From Achromobacter anxifer (lineage in GTDB: Bacteria; Pseudomonadota; Gammaproteobacteria; Burkholderiales; Burkholderiaceae_B), in assembly GCF_903652925.1 (NCBI RefSeq), contig NZ_CAHLAR010000003.1, positions 1-64,000 on the forward strand: DNA of 64,000 nucleotides. Direction: 5' to 3'. The notes below the pieces were generated by a model that saw only the letters and a list, made by a program, of their open reading frames with translations, was not told the DNA's origin and did not search any database. Shown here one piece after another: positions 17,505-26,817 of this stretch. A program made the translations under genes and the position numbers. Position 1 is the stretch's first letter; each line of letters starts with the position of its first letter.

Positions 17505-19322
17505 CTACTTGCGCGCCACGGCCTTCTTGGCGGTCCTCTTGGCGGCCTTCTTCACCGCTTTCTTCACGGCCTTCTTCGCAGCGACCGTCTTGCCTGCCGC
17601 GCGGCGCTTGGCGGCGGGCGCCTTCACCGTCTGGCCCTTGCCGGCCTTCGGACCCGAACGCACCAGTTCGCCGGCCTTCCAGGCTTCGACGTACTCGGTC
17701 GCGGCTTCGACCATGTGCTTGCCGATCTTGGCGTAATCGCCATCGTCCAGGTTCGCCAAGGACACGCGGATCGACCACGGCGGCCCGCCGAAACCGCCGC
17801 CGTCCATCAGCACCACACCCGATTTCTCGGCCAGGCGGAACAGGAAGTCGACGGGCTCGTAGTTGGACGTCATGTACTTGCAGAACGCGTCGCCGTACGT
17901 GATCTTGGCCCAGACCATGAAATCCAGCTCGACGTAGTACCAGGCGCGCATCGGATCCTCGGGAGGCATGGGGATGCCCAGGCCGCGCCACAAGGCATCG
18001 CGGCGCGCCCGCACGATCTTCATCGTCAGATGCTTGTAGGAATCCTTCAGGTCCATCAGGTGCGACAGCGCGAAAAAGCCCATCTGCACCTGCTGCGGCA
18101 GGGACAGGCCCGCCGTATGGTTGAGCGCGACATTGCGGCTGTCGGCCACCAGCCTGTCGATGAACTTGAGCTTCTCGGGCTCCATCGTCATGGCGCCGTA
18201 ACGCTTGTTCAGGCGCTGCTTCCAGGATGCCGGCAATTCGGCAATGCGGCGGTCCATGGTGTTCTTTTCATGGGTCGCGATCACGCCCAGGCGCCAGCCC
18301 GTGCAACCGAAGTTCTTGGAGAACGAGTACACGCATATGGTGTTGTGCGGCACCTCGGCCATCAGCGAACGGAAATTCGGCACGAACGTGCCATACACGT
18401 CGTCGGTCACCAGCACCAGGTCCGGATTCTTGCGGATGAGGCGCACGATCTGCTTCATCTCGACCGGGTTGAACGCCACCGACGGCGGATTGCTGGGGTT
18501 GACCGTGACCGCCAGCTTGATCTTCGGATTTTCCAGCTTGGCGATTTCGGAAGCCGGATAGTGCCAGTCATGCGTACCGTCGGCCCGCATGCTACTGGCG
18601 TTGATCGGCACGATCTTGAACTGGAAGCGCTCCAGGTGCGCGATCTCGATGTAGGGAGTAAAGGTCGGCAGGAACAGCGCGATGGTGTCGCCCTGCTTCA
18701 ACAGACCGTTCTGCATCAGCGAGTCGAAGATGTAGCACATGGCCGCCGTGCCGCCCTCGACCGGAAACAGGTCGAACTTGCCCTTGGGCGGCCGGCCGTC
18801 GCACATTTCCTTGAGCAGGTAGTCATGCACGATCTGTTCAAGGTGGACCAGCGCGCGCGGCGGCACCGGATAGTTGTCGCCGATGAGGCTGTCCGTCAGT
18901 TCGTGGATCCAGGCGTCGGGGTCGAAGCCCTTGACCTTGACGCCGTACTCCAGCACGCCGACGAGAAAGTCATAACCGTCCACGCCCTTGTGCTTGGACA
19001 GGAACTTGCGGAAGCGGTCGGCGCAACCCGTTCTGGCCGGCATGCCCGCCAGGATGGATTCGTCGCGGACGCGGCGCGCCTCCTTCATCGCGAACTGCCC
19101 CATCAGGAAAAAGGCGTCGCGGGGTTCGGTGGCGATCCAGTTCGGGTTGCCGCGACCCGCGTTCAGCATGGTGATCGCGGCGGTCTGCTGGTTGCCCTTG
19201 GCCAGCGAGATCAGGTAGTCCTTCAGTTCAAAGGGAGAAAGCTGCTCGAGATCGCGCTGGCGCGACCGGGTGGTTTTCAAGGCCGAAGCCAGGCTGACGG
19301 TAAGAGGCGCGGTGGAAGCCAT
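17505..19322 (-). CDS. aspD: Aspartate 4-decarboxylase with histone-H1-like tail
   Basis: A 605-residue PLP enzyme converting L-aspartate to L-alanine and CO2. Fold-type I aminotransferase features are present: TVNPSNPPS (273-281), TDDVYGTF (306-313) and SFSKNFGCTGWRLGV, with Lys336 as PLP anchor. Known family members are about 530-545 residues long. Here some 49 extra residues (about 557-605) form an Ala/Lys-rich tail with repeated AAKKAVKKA units, like bacterial histone-H1-like proteins. The gene sits between two AspT antiporters in one operon, 109 bases from the upstream copy. The enzyme assignment is firm; the role of the tail is unknown. Confidence 0.93.
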   Translation of the reverse strand: MASTAPLTVSLASALKTTRSRQRDLEQLSPFELKDYLISLAKGNQQTAAITMLNAGRGNPNWIATEPRDAFFLMGQFAMKEARRVRDESILAGMPARTGCADRFRKFLSKHKGVDGYDFLVGVLEYGVKVKGFDPDAWIHELTDSLIGDNYPVPPRALVHLEQIVHDYLLKEMCDGRPPKGKFDLFPVEGGTAAMCYIFDSLMQNGLLKQGDTIALFLPTFTPYIEIAHLERFQFKIVPINASSMRADGTHDWHYPASEIAKLENPKIKLAVTVNPSNPPSVAFNPVEMKQIVRLIRKNPDLVLVTDDVYGTFVPNFRSLMAEVPHNTICVYSFSKNFGCTGWRLGVIATHEKNTMDRRIAELPASWKQRLNKRYGAMTMEPEKLKFIDRLVADSRNVALNHTAGLSLPQQVQMGFFALSHLMDLKDSYKHLTMKIVRARRDALWRGLGIPMPPEDPMRAWYYVELDFMVWAKITYGDAFCKYMTSNYEPVDFLFRLAEKSGVVLMDGGGFGGPPWSIRVSLANLDDGDYAKIGKHMVEAATEYVEAWKAGELVRSGPKAGKGQTVKAPAAKRRAAGKTVAAKKAVKKAVKKAAKRTAKKAVARK

Positions 19323-19367
19323 TGTTCAGTACTCCTGGTTTGCATGGTGACAGGCGCTTGCGGGGCG

Positions 19368-19421
19368 GCGCCGGCCAGGCCGGCGCGCTTGCTGTCCGCC
19401 TCGCAAGCTGGGTGGCTTGCG
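19368..19421. other. Two hairpins between the second AspT gene and aspD
   Basis: GCGCCGGCC/GGCCGGCGC (19368-19376 and 19378-19386) and CGCAAGC/GCTTGCG (19402-19408 and 19415-19421) are perfect inverted repeats in the 109-base gap between the two genes. Neither is followed by a T-tract on the minus strand, so they are more likely to affect RNA stability or partial read-through than to terminate fully. Confidence 0.5.
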
Positions 19422-19431
19422 GGACATCCTG

Positions 19432-21123
19432 CTAGGACATGAGCATGACGATGACGATCCCCCAGATGATGAGCAGGGTATTGCCGATCGCGTACGGCAC
19501 CGTGTAGCCCAGGGCGGGCACCTGGCTCTTCGCCGTTTCGGTGATCTGCCCGATCGCCGCCGTCGTGGTCCGGGCGCCGGCGCAGACGCCCAGCGCGATG
19601 GCGGGATGGAACTTGAAGACGTACCGCGCGATGAGCACGCCCACGATCATCGGCACGCTGGTGGCGATGATGCCCGCGATGAAGAGCTTGGCGCCCAATT
19701 GTTGGAAGCCCTGCACGAACCCGGGCCCGGACGATATGCCGACCACGGCCACGAAGGTCGTGAGCCCCACCGATGTCAGGAACCAATGCACCGGTTCCGG
19801 CACCCTGCCAAAGGTCGGATGGACCGAACGCAGATAGCCGAAGATCAGGCCGGCTATCAGCGAACCGCCGGACGTCGACAAGGTGATGGGAATCCCGCCC
19901 ACGGTCATGACCAGGGAACCGAACAGGCCGCCGAGCAGGATGCCAAATCCGACGAACACCATGTCGGTCTGGCTGGTGGCCCGGTCCACATAACCCAGCC
20001 TGCCGACCACGCGCTCGACGTCGCGCTTTGCGCCGATCACGAACAGGCGGTCGCCGCGGTCGAGCTTGAGTCCCCAATTGACCGGCATGTCGTGGCCGCC
20101 GCGCACGACCTTGCGCAGGAACACGCCGCGTCCCAGCTCGCGGCCCGCTTCGCTGTCCGCGATTTCCTTGACGGTCTTGCCGGCAATGTTCTTGTTGGTC
20201 AGCACGACCTCGACGACCTCGGCCGGCATGCTGATCAGGTCGCGGTCCTCAACCTCATTGCCGATGATGCCGGCCGCCTGGGTGACCAGCGCATCATGCC
20301 TGCCCGTCACGCCCAGCACGTCGCCATCCTGCAGCACGGTCTTGGCGTCGCTGTCGATGATCTGGTCGCCGCGCCGGATGCGCTCCACGAACACGCGCGC
20401 CTCGACGAAGCGGGACTCCAGCTCTCCCACCGTCTTGCCCACGAACTCCGGACGATTCAGCTTGTAGGCCCGCGCGATGAACTTGCGATAGCCCGACAGC
20501 TCCATCGAGTCGGCGCCGCCGGACATCTTGGCCTCGTACTCCTGGCACTCCTTGACGATGTCCACTCGCATGAGCTTCGGCCCCAGCGAGGCCAGCAGCC
20601 AGGCGCTGCCCACCGTGCCGAAGATGTAGCAGACCGCATAGGCGACGGGAATGCTGTCGATCCACTGCTTCTTGGTGGTCGCGTCGATGTTCAAGCCATT
20701 GATCGTGTCCGTTGCCACGCCCATGACCGCGGAAATGGTCTGAGCTCCGGAGAGCAAGCCTGCGCCGGTGCCGGCATCAAAGCCGAAGCCGACTGCGGTG
20801 GCCCATGTCACCAGCAAGCAAATCACGCACAGAATGACGGCGAAGATGACCTGGGGAAGGCCATCGCTTTTCATACCTCGGAAAAACTGCGGTCCGACGC
20901 CGTAACCCAGACCGAAGAGAAAAAGCAGGAAGAAAACCTGCTTCAGGACGGGGGCAATCGTGATATTGAGCTGCCCTACCAGTACGCCAACCAGCAGCGT
21001 GCCGGTTACTGCCCCCAGATTGAATCCGAAAATTTTCTTGGAGCCGATCCAGTACCCGAGACCCAGGGTAAGGAAAATCGCAAGTTCCGGATATTTTCGC
21101 AGAGTGTCAAAGAACCATTCCAT
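19432..21123 (-). CDS. AspT-type antiporter (AAE family), copy 2
   Basis: A 563-residue paralogue of the first AspT, with the same layout: five-helix half, two TrkA-C domains (about 205-375), five-helix half. Motifs include LSGAQTISAVMG and GARTTTAAIGQI. The ATG at 21123 follows AAGGAG; an upstream start at 21186 would lack one. It is first in the operon, followed by aspD and AspT copy 1. It is clearly diverged from copy 1, so it may prefer a different amino-acid pair or direction. Substrate inferred from context. Confidence 0.88.
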   Translation of the reverse strand: MEWFFDTLRKYPELAIFLTLGLGYWIGSKKIFGFNLGAVTGTLLVGVLVGQLNITIAPVLKQVFFLLFLFGLGYGVGPQFFRGMKSDGLPQVIFAVILCVICLLVTWATAVGFGFDAGTGAGLLSGAQTISAVMGVATDTINGLNIDATTKKQWIDSIPVAYAVCYIFGTVGSAWLLASLGPKLMRVDIVKECQEYEAKMSGGADSMELSGYRKFIARAYKLNRPEFVGKTVGELESRFVEARVFVERIRRGDQIIDSDAKTVLQDGDVLGVTGRHDALVTQAAGIIGNEVEDRDLISMPAEVVEVVLTNKNIAGKTVKEIADSEAGRELGRGVFLRKVVRGGHDMPVNWGLKLDRGDRLFVIGAKRDVERVVGRLGYVDRATSQTDMVFVGFGILLGGLFGSLVMTVGGIPITLSTSGGSLIAGLIFGYLRSVHPTFGRVPEPVHWFLTSVGLTTFVAVVGISSGPGFVQGFQQLGAKLFIAGIIATSVPMIVGVLIARYVFKFHPAIALGVCAGARTTTAAIGQITETAKSQVPALGYTVPYAIGNTLLIIWGIVIVMLMS

Positions 21124-21184
21124 CCCGAATCTCCTTCGTTCTGTACAGGTCGAGCACTTGCGCGTATCTAGCTGCGCGCGGAAC

Positions 21185-21212
21185 ACATTATCAGAATATG
21201 TCGTGAAATCAA
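21185..21212 (-). promoter_or_regulatory. Possible promoter of the aspartate operon
   Basis: Minus strand TTGATT (21212-21207), 16-base spacer, TAATGT (21190-21185), about 60 bases before the AspT ATG, in a locally AT-rich patch between the etfBA terminator and the gene. Reasonable but not strong boxes. Confidence 0.3.
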
Positions 21213-21259
21213 AAATTTTGTGATGTCAAAATCTGACGGCGCTGGTTGCCGGCGTCGGA

Positions 21260-21298
21260 AAATAAAAAAGCCCGTCAGCATTGAGCTGACGGGCTTTT
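21260..21298 (-). terminator. Terminator after etfBA
   Basis: A 14-bp perfect stem (AAAAGCCCGTCAGC 21266-21279 and GCTGACGGGCTTTT 21285-21298) with loop ATTGA lies 22 bases after the etfA stop. On the minus strand it is followed by a long T-rich tract. Confidence 0.92.
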
Positions 21299-21320
21299 GG
21301 ATTTGGCGCTGCGTCTGCGT

Positions 21321-22250
21321 TTACAGCGCGCTGGTCAGTTCGGGCACGACCTGGAACAGATCGCCCACCAGGCCATAATCCGCCACGCCGAAGATCGGCG
21401 CTTCCGGATCCTTGTTGATGGCGACGATGACCTTCGAGTCCTTCATGCCGGCCAGATGCTGGATGGCACCCGAGATACCAACCGCCACGTACAGCTGCGG
21501 CGCGACGATCTTGCCGGTCTGACCGACTTGCCAGTCGTTAGGCGCGTAGCCGGCGTCGACCGCGGCGCGCGAGGCGCCGAGCGCCGCGCCCAGCTTGTCA
21601 GCCAGCGGGTCCAGGATCTTGAAGTTCTCGGCGCTGCCCAGGCCACGGCCGCCGGAGACGACGACGCGCGCGCCGGCCAGTTCCGGACGGTCGCTCTTGG
21701 CGACTTCGCGGCTCACGAAGGTGGACAGGCCCGAATCGGCCACGGCGGCGATTTCTTCCACCGAACCCGAACCGCCCTGCGCCGCAACGGCGTCAAAGCC
21801 GGTGGTGCGCACGGTGATGACCTTGACGGCGTCGGCCGACTGCACGGTGGCAATGGCGTTGCCGGCATAGATCGGGCGCTGGAAGGTGTCGGCCGATTCC
21901 ACGCCGATGATGTCGGAAATCTGAGCCACGTCCAGCTTGGCGGCCACGCGCGGCGCCACGTTCTTGCCCGAGGCGGTCGCGGGGAACAGGATGTGGCTGT
22001 AGCCCGAGGCCACGGCCAGCACCTGGGCGGCGACGTTTTCGGCCAGGCCGTCGGCCAGTTGCGGCGCGTCGGCCAGCAGGACCTTGGCGACGCCCGCGGC
22101 GGCGGCGGCCTGGTCGGCCACGGCGCGCGCGTTGGCGCCGGCGACCAGCACGTGCACGTCGCCTCCGATCTTGGCGGCGGCGGCGACGGCGTTCAGGGTT
22201 GCGCCCTTGAGCTGGGCGTTATCGTGTTCGGCAATAACCAGCGTCGTCAT
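21321..22250 (-). CDS. etfA: Electron transfer flavoprotein alpha subunit
   Basis: A 309-residue FAD-binding subunit that passes electrons from acyl-CoA dehydrogenases to ETF:quinone oxidoreductase. The C-terminal FAD block is present ([43 protein letters not shown]). It starts 2 bases after the etfB stop and is followed by a strong terminator, so etfBA is a two-gene operon. It would serve the three acyl-CoA dehydrogenases in this window, among others. Confidence 0.97.
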   Translation of the reverse strand: MTTLVIAEHDNAQLKGATLNAVAAAAKIGGDVHVLVAGANARAVADQAAAAAGVAKVLLADAPQLADGLAENVAAQVLAVASGYSHILFPATASGKNVAPRVAAKLDVAQISDIIGVESADTFQRPIYAGNAIATVQSADAVKVITVRTTGFDAVAAQGGSGSVEEIAAVADSGLSTFVSREVAKSDRPELAGARVVVSGGRGLGSAENFKILDPLADKLGAALGASRAAVDAGYAPNDWQVGQTGKIVAPQLYVAVGISGAIQHLAGMKDSKVIVAINKDPEAPIFGVADYGLVGDLFQVVPELTSAL

Positions 22251-22252
22251 GT

Positions 22253-23002
22253 TCAGACCACCTTCGCTTCGTTCTTGAGTTTATCCACCAGAGCCGCGAC
22301 ATCGGCCACCTTGATGCCGGCCTTGCGGGCGGGCGGCTCGCTGACCTTCAGCGTCTTCAGGCGGGGAGCCGGATCGACGCCCAGCTCTTCAGGCGTGACG
22401 GTGTCCAGCTGCTTCTTCTTGGCCTTCATGATGTTCGGCAGCGTGACGTAGCGCGGCTCGTTCAGGCGCAGGTCGGTGGTGACGATGGCGGGCAGCTTGA
22501 GCGTCAGCGTTTCCAGGCCGCCGTCCACTTCACGCGTGACCGTAGCCTTGCCGTCGGCCAGCTCGACCTTGCTGGCGAACGTGGCTTGCGGCCAGTCCAG
22601 CAGCGCGGCCAGCATCTGGCCGGTCTGGTTGGCATCGTCGTCGATGGCTTGCTTGCCCAGGATCACCAGTTGCGGCTGTTCCTTGTCGACCAGCGCCTTG
22701 AGCAACTTGGCCACGGCCAGCGGCTGCAGTTCGGCATCGGTCTGGACCAGCACGCCGCGGTCGGCGCCGATGGCCATGGCAGTGCGCAGCGTTTCCTGGC
22801 ATTGCGCAACGCCGCAAGAAACCGCCACGACTTCAGCCACGGCGCCCTTTTCCTTCAGGCGGGTCGCTTCCTCGACGGCGATCTCGTCAAAGGGGTTCAT
22901 GGACATCTTCACGTTGGCGATGTCCACGCCGGTTTGATCAGACTTGACGCGCACCTTGACGTTGTAGTCAACGACGCGCTTGACAGGTACCAACACCTTC
23001 AT
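22253..23002 (-). CDS. etfB: Electron transfer flavoprotein beta subunit
   Basis: A 249-residue AMP-binding subunit of ETF. It begins [20 protein letters not shown] and contains [19 protein letters not shown] and the ETF-beta signature [17 protein letters not shown]-like stretch near residue 150. GGAGG lies about 7 bases before the ATG. It is coupled to etfA with a 2-base gap. Confidence 0.97.
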   Translation of the reverse strand: MKVLVPVKRVVDYNVKVRVKSDQTGVDIANVKMSMNPFDEIAVEEATRLKEKGAVAEVVAVSCGVAQCQETLRTAMAIGADRGVLVQTDAELQPLAVAKLLKALVDKEQPQLVILGKQAIDDDANQTGQMLAALLDWPQATFASKVELADGKATVTREVDGGLETLTLKLPAIVTTDLRLNEPRYVTLPNIMKAKKKQLDTVTPEELGVDPAPRLKTLKVSEPPARKAGIKVADVAALVDKLKNEAKVV

Positions 23003-23072
23003 CCCGCTGCCTCCAAATGGAAATAATTACCCGGCATGCGCCGGGATCGCATTGCACAATTTTTTCTTGATT

Positions 23073-23996
23073 CTACAGCTTCGCCAGCGCTCGTATATGC
23101 GCAACCACGCTGCGGCCCAGGGCTGACAAGTTGTAACCGCCCTCAAGCGTACTGACGATGCGCCCCTGGCAGTGGCGCTCGGCCACCTCCACGAGCTGTT
23201 CGGTGATCCAGGCGTAATCGGCCTCGACCAGGCCCATCTGGCCCATGTCGTCCTCGCGGTGCGCGTCGAAACCGGCCGACACCAGGATCAGCTCGGGACG
23301 GTGCGCTTCCAGGGCCGGCAGCCAGGTATCGGTCACGATGGTCCTGACGGCGGCTCCTCCGGTATAGGCTGCGACGGGAACATTCAGCATGTTGGTGGCT
23401 GGGTTTTCCGTGCCGCTGTTGGGGAAGAACGGATGCTGGAAGAAGCTGCACATCAGCACCCGGTCGTCGCCGGCGAAGATATCCTCGGTGCCGTTGCCGT
23501 GGTGCACGTCGAAGTCGACGATGGCCACGCGCGACAGGCCGTGGAAGTCGATCGCATGCTGCGCCGCAATAGCCACGTTGTTCAGGAAGCAGAATCCCAT
23601 GGCCTGGGAACGGCAGGCGTGATGCCCGGGCGGCCGCACCGCGCAGAACGCCGTGCGGGCTTCGCCGCCCAGCACCGCGTCGACCGCCGCCACGCCCGCG
23701 CCTGCCGCGTAGAGCGCGGCTTCGTAGGTGTGGGGATTCATCAAGGTATCCGGATCGATAGGGAAATACCCTTGCTCCGGCACATGTTCCTGCAAACTGT
23801 TCAGATACTGGACAGTGTGCACCCGCAATATGTCATGGCGGGATGCCTGTGGCGCCTGACGGTCGTCCAGGTAGGGCATCAATCCGCTTGCCAACAACTG
23901 GTCTGAAATGGCGTCCAGCCTCTGGGGGCTTTCGGGATGCCAACTGCCCATTTCATGCAAGCGGCATGCCGGGTGGGTAAGATACATGGTCTCCAT
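23073..23996 (-). CDS. Histone deacetylase family protein
   Basis: A 307-residue zinc amidohydrolase of the HDAC/acetoin-utilisation/polyamine deacetylase superfamily. Visible active-site segments are RPPGHHA (two His), FCFLNNVAIAA, IVDFDVHHGNGTEDIF (zinc ligands Asp and His), SAGFDAHREDD (zinc ligand Asp) and LEGGYNLSALG. Bacterial members deacetylate acetylated small amines or proteins; the substrate here is unknown. I chose METMYLTHP at 23996, the usual N-terminus; a start six codons earlier (24014) would overlap mltB. The start lies only 10 bases from the divergent mltB start. Confidence 0.92.
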   Translation of the reverse strand: METMYLTHPACRLHEMGSWHPESPQRLDAISDQLLASGLMPYLDDRQAPQASRHDILRVHTVQYLNSLQEHVPEQGYFPIDPDTLMNPHTYEAALYAAGAGVAAVDAVLGGEARTAFCAVRPPGHHACRSQAMGFCFLNNVAIAAQHAIDFHGLSRVAIVDFDVHHGNGTEDIFAGDDRVLMCSFFQHPFFPNSGTENPATNMLNVPVAAYTGGAAVRTIVTDTWLPALEAHRPELILVSAGFDAHREDDMGQMGLVEADYAWITEQLVEVAERHCQGRIVSTLEGGYNLSALGRSVVAHIRALAKL

Positions 23997-24006
23997 AAGG
24001 AAGATT

Positions 24007-25161
24007 ATGTTCATCTGTCGGCGATTACTGCAACTCGGCACGCTCTCCGCCCTGCTGGCGGGCTGCTCCACCACCGCTCCCACTGCTCCCAACACGCTCG
24101 CCGGCCAACCGGCCGCCGAATCAACCCCGGCCCCCATCCGCATCGGACCCAGTGCGCCGACACCTGGCTCCGAACTGTCGGACGACGCGCCCGCCGCCCT
24201 GGGCGCCAACGGCGCGCTGCGGCCCGAAGTCCGTACTTTCGTGGAGAGCCTGGCCACCGAACGCCAACTGCCGCTGGATCCGATGGTCGCGGCGCTGGCC
24301 AGCTCACGCTACAACGCGACCGTGGCGCGCCTGATCGCGCCGGCGCCCCCGGGCAAGAAGATCTGGCGCAGCTGGCTCACCTACCGTTCGCGCTTCGTCG
24401 AGCCCAAGCGCATCGGCTGGGGCGTGGAGTTCTACAACGAGAACCGCGACCTGCTCAACCAGGCGGCGCAACGCTTTGGCGTTCCTGCGCCCGTGATCGC
24501 CTCGATCATCGGCGTGGAAACGCTGTATGGCCGCAATATGGGCAATTTCCGAGTGCTGGACGCGCTGACCACGCTGGCCTTCGACTACCCGGATCCCGCC
24601 AAGCCCGAACGAGCCACCATGTTCCGTGGCCAACTGGCGGATTTCCTGACCCTGGTCATGAAAGACAAGCTGGACCTGGAAACGCGCGGCTCCTATGCCG
24701 GCGCCATCGGCATGCCCCAGTTCATGCCCACCAGCGTCATGCATTACGCCGTGGACGGCGACGACAGCGGCCACATCGACCTGACCAACAGCACCCGCGA
24801 CGCGATCATGTCGGTGGGCAGCTTCCTGGCGCAGCATGGCTGGCAGCGCGGCCTGCCGGTGTTCGCGCCCGTGGTGCTGCCAACCGATCCCACGGCGCTG
24901 GTCGACGGCGGGCTTGAGCCCAAGCAAAGCTGGGGCTCGCTCACCGCTGCCGGCGCCCGCCTGCAGCCAGGCGCCTCCGCCACGGGCTGGGGCAGCCAGC
25001 CGCTGGGCGTCGTCGATCTGGTCGAGGAAGCCCGGGGCACCGCGCAGTACCGCGTGGGCACGCCCAACTTCTTCGCGCTGACGAAGTACAACCGCAGCTA
25101 CTTCTACGCCACGTCCGTGGCCGACCTGGCCAGCGAGATCGAAGCCCGCGTGGGCCGCTAA
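24007..25161 (+). CDS. mltB: Membrane-bound lytic murein transglycosylase B
   Basis: A 384-residue lipoprotein that cleaves peptidoglycan glycan strands to 1,6-anhydro-muropeptides at the outer membrane. The lipobox LAGC makes Cys20 the lipidation site. A linker of about 60 residues rich in Pro, Thr and Ala follows. The catalytic domain contains IIGVETLYGRNMG with the catalytic Glu, and SYAGAIGMPQFMPTS. The ATG at 24007 has AAGGAAG before it and gives the lipoprotein signal. A bidirectional terminator follows the stop. Confidence 0.95.
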   Translation: MFICRRLLQLGTLSALLAGCSTTAPTAPNTLAGQPAAESTPAPIRIGPSAPTPGSELSDDAPAALGANGALRPEVRTFVESLATERQLPLDPMVAALASSRYNATVARLIAPAPPGKKIWRSWLTYRSRFVEPKRIGWGVEFYNENRDLLNQAAQRFGVPAPVIASIIGVETLYGRNMGNFRVLDALTTLAFDYPDPAKPERATMFRGQLADFLTLVMKDKLDLETRGSYAGAIGMPQFMPTSVMHYAVDGDDSGHIDLTNSTRDAIMSVGSFLAQHGWQRGLPVFAPVVLPTDPTALVDGGLEPKQSWGSLTAAGARLQPGASATGWGSQPLGVVDLVEEARGTAQYRVGTPNFFALTKYNRSYFYATSVADLASEIEARVGR

Positions 25162-25163
25162 AA

Positions 25164-25197
25164 GAAAAGCCCGGGCACAAGACCCGGGCTTTTCTTT
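25164..25197. terminator. Bidirectional terminator between mltB and cysM
   Basis: GAAAAGCCCGGG (25164-25175) and CCCGGGCTTTTC (25183-25194) form a perfect 12-bp stem with A-rich and T-rich flanks on both sides. The genes converge here, so it can end both transcripts. Confidence 0.92.
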
Positions 25198-25210
25198 CCG
25201 TGCAGCGCGC

Positions 25211-26119
25211 TCAGTTGAACACGCCCGTGGACAGGTAGCGGTCGCCGCGGTCGCACACGATGAAGACGATGGTGGCGTCATTCACGCGTTCCGCCACGCG
25301 CAGGGCCGCGACCAGCGCGCCCGCCGACGAAATCCCGCCGAAGATGCCCTCTTCAGCGGCCAGCCGGCGCGCCATCTGCTCGGCCTCGGCCTGTTCGATG
25401 GATTCGTAGGCGTCCACGCGGCTGCGGTCGAAGATCTTGGGCAGATAGGCTTCGGGCCACTTGCGGATGCCGGGGATGGACGAACCCTCGGCAGGCTGCG
25501 CGCCTACCACCTGCACCGCGGGATTGCGCGACTTCAGGTAGGTCGACACGCCCATGATCGTGCCCGTGGTGCCCATGGCGCTCACGAAATGGGTGACGCG
25601 GCCGTCGGTCTGGTTCCAGATTTCGGGCCCGGTGCTCTCGATATGGGCGCGCGGATTGTCGGGATTGGCGAACTGGTCCAGCACCATCCCCCTACCGTCC
25701 GCCTGCATCGCCGAGGCCAGGTCGCGGGCATATTCCATGCCGCCCTTGTCCGCCGGCGTCAGGATCAGCTCAGCGCCATAGGCCGTCATGGCCGCGCGGC
25801 GTTCCACCGACAGGTTGTCCGGCATGATCAGGATCATGCGGTAGCCGCGCATGGCCGCCGCCATGGCCAGCGCAATGCCGGTGTTGCCGCTGGTGGCCTC
25901 GATGAGGGTGTCGCCGGGCTTGATGTCGCCGCGCTCTTCCGCGCGCGCGATCATCGACAGGGCGGGACGGTCCTTCACGGAGCCGGCGGGGTTGTTGCCC
26001 TCCAGCTTGGCCAGGATGACATTGCCCCGGGCTGCGCCCGCGGCCCCGGGAATGCGCTGCAGGCGCACCAGCGGCGTGTTGCCGACGGTTTGCTCGATAG
26101 TGGGATAGGTAGTAGTCAT
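25211..26119 (-). CDS. cysM: Cysteine synthase B (O-acetylserine sulfhydrylase)
   Basis: A 302-residue PLP enzyme making cysteine from O-acetylserine and sulfide, or S-sulfocysteine from thiosulfate. The PLP lysine is Lys49 in NNPAGSVKDRPA, and TSGNTGIA and GTTGTIMGVSTYL are present. The CysM-type signature NNPAGSVKDR distinguishes it from CysK. It lies alone after comEA on the same strand and ends at a bidirectional terminator. It completes the sulfur pathway whose earlier steps lie at 1.9-8.9 kb. Confidence 0.95.
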   Translation of the reverse strand: MTTTYPTIEQTVGNTPLVRLQRIPGAAGAARGNVILAKLEGNNPAGSVKDRPALSMIARAEERGDIKPGDTLIEATSGNTGIALAMAAAMRGYRMILIMPDNLSVERRAAMTAYGAELILTPADKGGMEYARDLASAMQADGRGMVLDQFANPDNPRAHIESTGPEIWNQTDGRVTHFVSAMGTTGTIMGVSTYLKSRNPAVQVVGAQPAEGSSIPGIRKWPEAYLPKIFDRSRVDAYESIEQAEAEQMARRLAAEEGIFGGISSAGALVAALRVAERVNDATIVFIVCDRGDRYLSTGVFN

Positions 26120-26204
26120 GCGGACGATAATAACTCCCCCCGGCGGCGCGCGCCGGCAAAAGCCGCGCTCCCGCCAGGGCTACCCGCGACGCGGGCCGGC
26201 CGCG

Positions 26205-26699
26205 TCAGGGACGAGCGCCAGCGGGCGCTTGGGACGCCGCCGGTCTGGCCACGGGCTTGGCCGCAGCCGCCCTGCCCGCCGCCGGTTTGGCCGACGTGCC
26301 GCCCGCCGTCTCGCCCGCCCCGGCCTGCGGCTCCGTGCCGCCTATCTGCAAGCCGGCCTCCTGCAGGGCCTGGGCCTTTTTCGGACCGATGCCGCGCACG
26401 CGCTCAGCCAGATCGCTGAGGGACTCGAACTTGCCGCTACGCTCGCGCTCCTTCACGATGATCTCCGCCATGCGCGGGCCTATGCCCCGGATGCCCTCCA
26501 GCTGCTGCGCGTTGGCCTGGTTGACGTCGAGCGCATGCGCCGCCGGCGCAGCCAGACCCAGGCCCGCCGTCACCAGCAATGCACCCAGCGCCCGCCGCAA
26601 AGGGTACTTTCCTGCCCCCGGGACGACGGCCGTTCGTTGTCTGCGCCACCGCGCGAACGGGGCTGGCCGGGCGGCGGCGGACTGAAGAAATGGATTCAT
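26205..26699 (-). CDS. ComEA-like helix-hairpin-helix DNA-binding protein
   Basis: A 164-residue protein with a basic N-terminus and a hydrophobic segment ending AAPAAHA (about residue 56), then the double helix-hairpin-helix of ComEA (DVNQANAQQLEGIRGIGPRMAEIIVKERE and FESLSDLAERVRGIGPKKAQ). The last ~50 residues are low-complexity Ala/Pro/Lys. Such proteins bind double-stranded DNA in the periplasm during uptake in competent species; many Alcaligenaceae keep the gene without known competence. AAGGAG precedes the ATG. Confidence 0.88.
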   Translation of the reverse strand: MNPFLQSAAARPAPFARWRRQRTAVVPGAGKYPLRRALGALLVTAGLGLAAPAAHALDVNQANAQQLEGIRGIGPRMAEIIVKERERSGKFESLSDLAERVRGIGPKKAQALQEAGLQIGGTEPQAGAGETAGGTSAKPAAGRAAAAKPVARPAASQAPAGARP

Positions 26700-26817
26700 G
26701 CAAGGTCTCCTTGGAGTCTGGCGCGACGGCTGTCACGCCACGCACCGATCATGCCGCCCGCCTCCTTCCCGCGCCCGCCCAGTGAATGGAAGCATCCACC
26801 CCGGCAAATCCCCGGGC

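Noticed and set aside
26205-26699. ComEA-like gene as evidence of natural competence
   Set aside because: Only this gene is present here; no other competence genes are in the window, and the gene is widespread in non-competent relatives.
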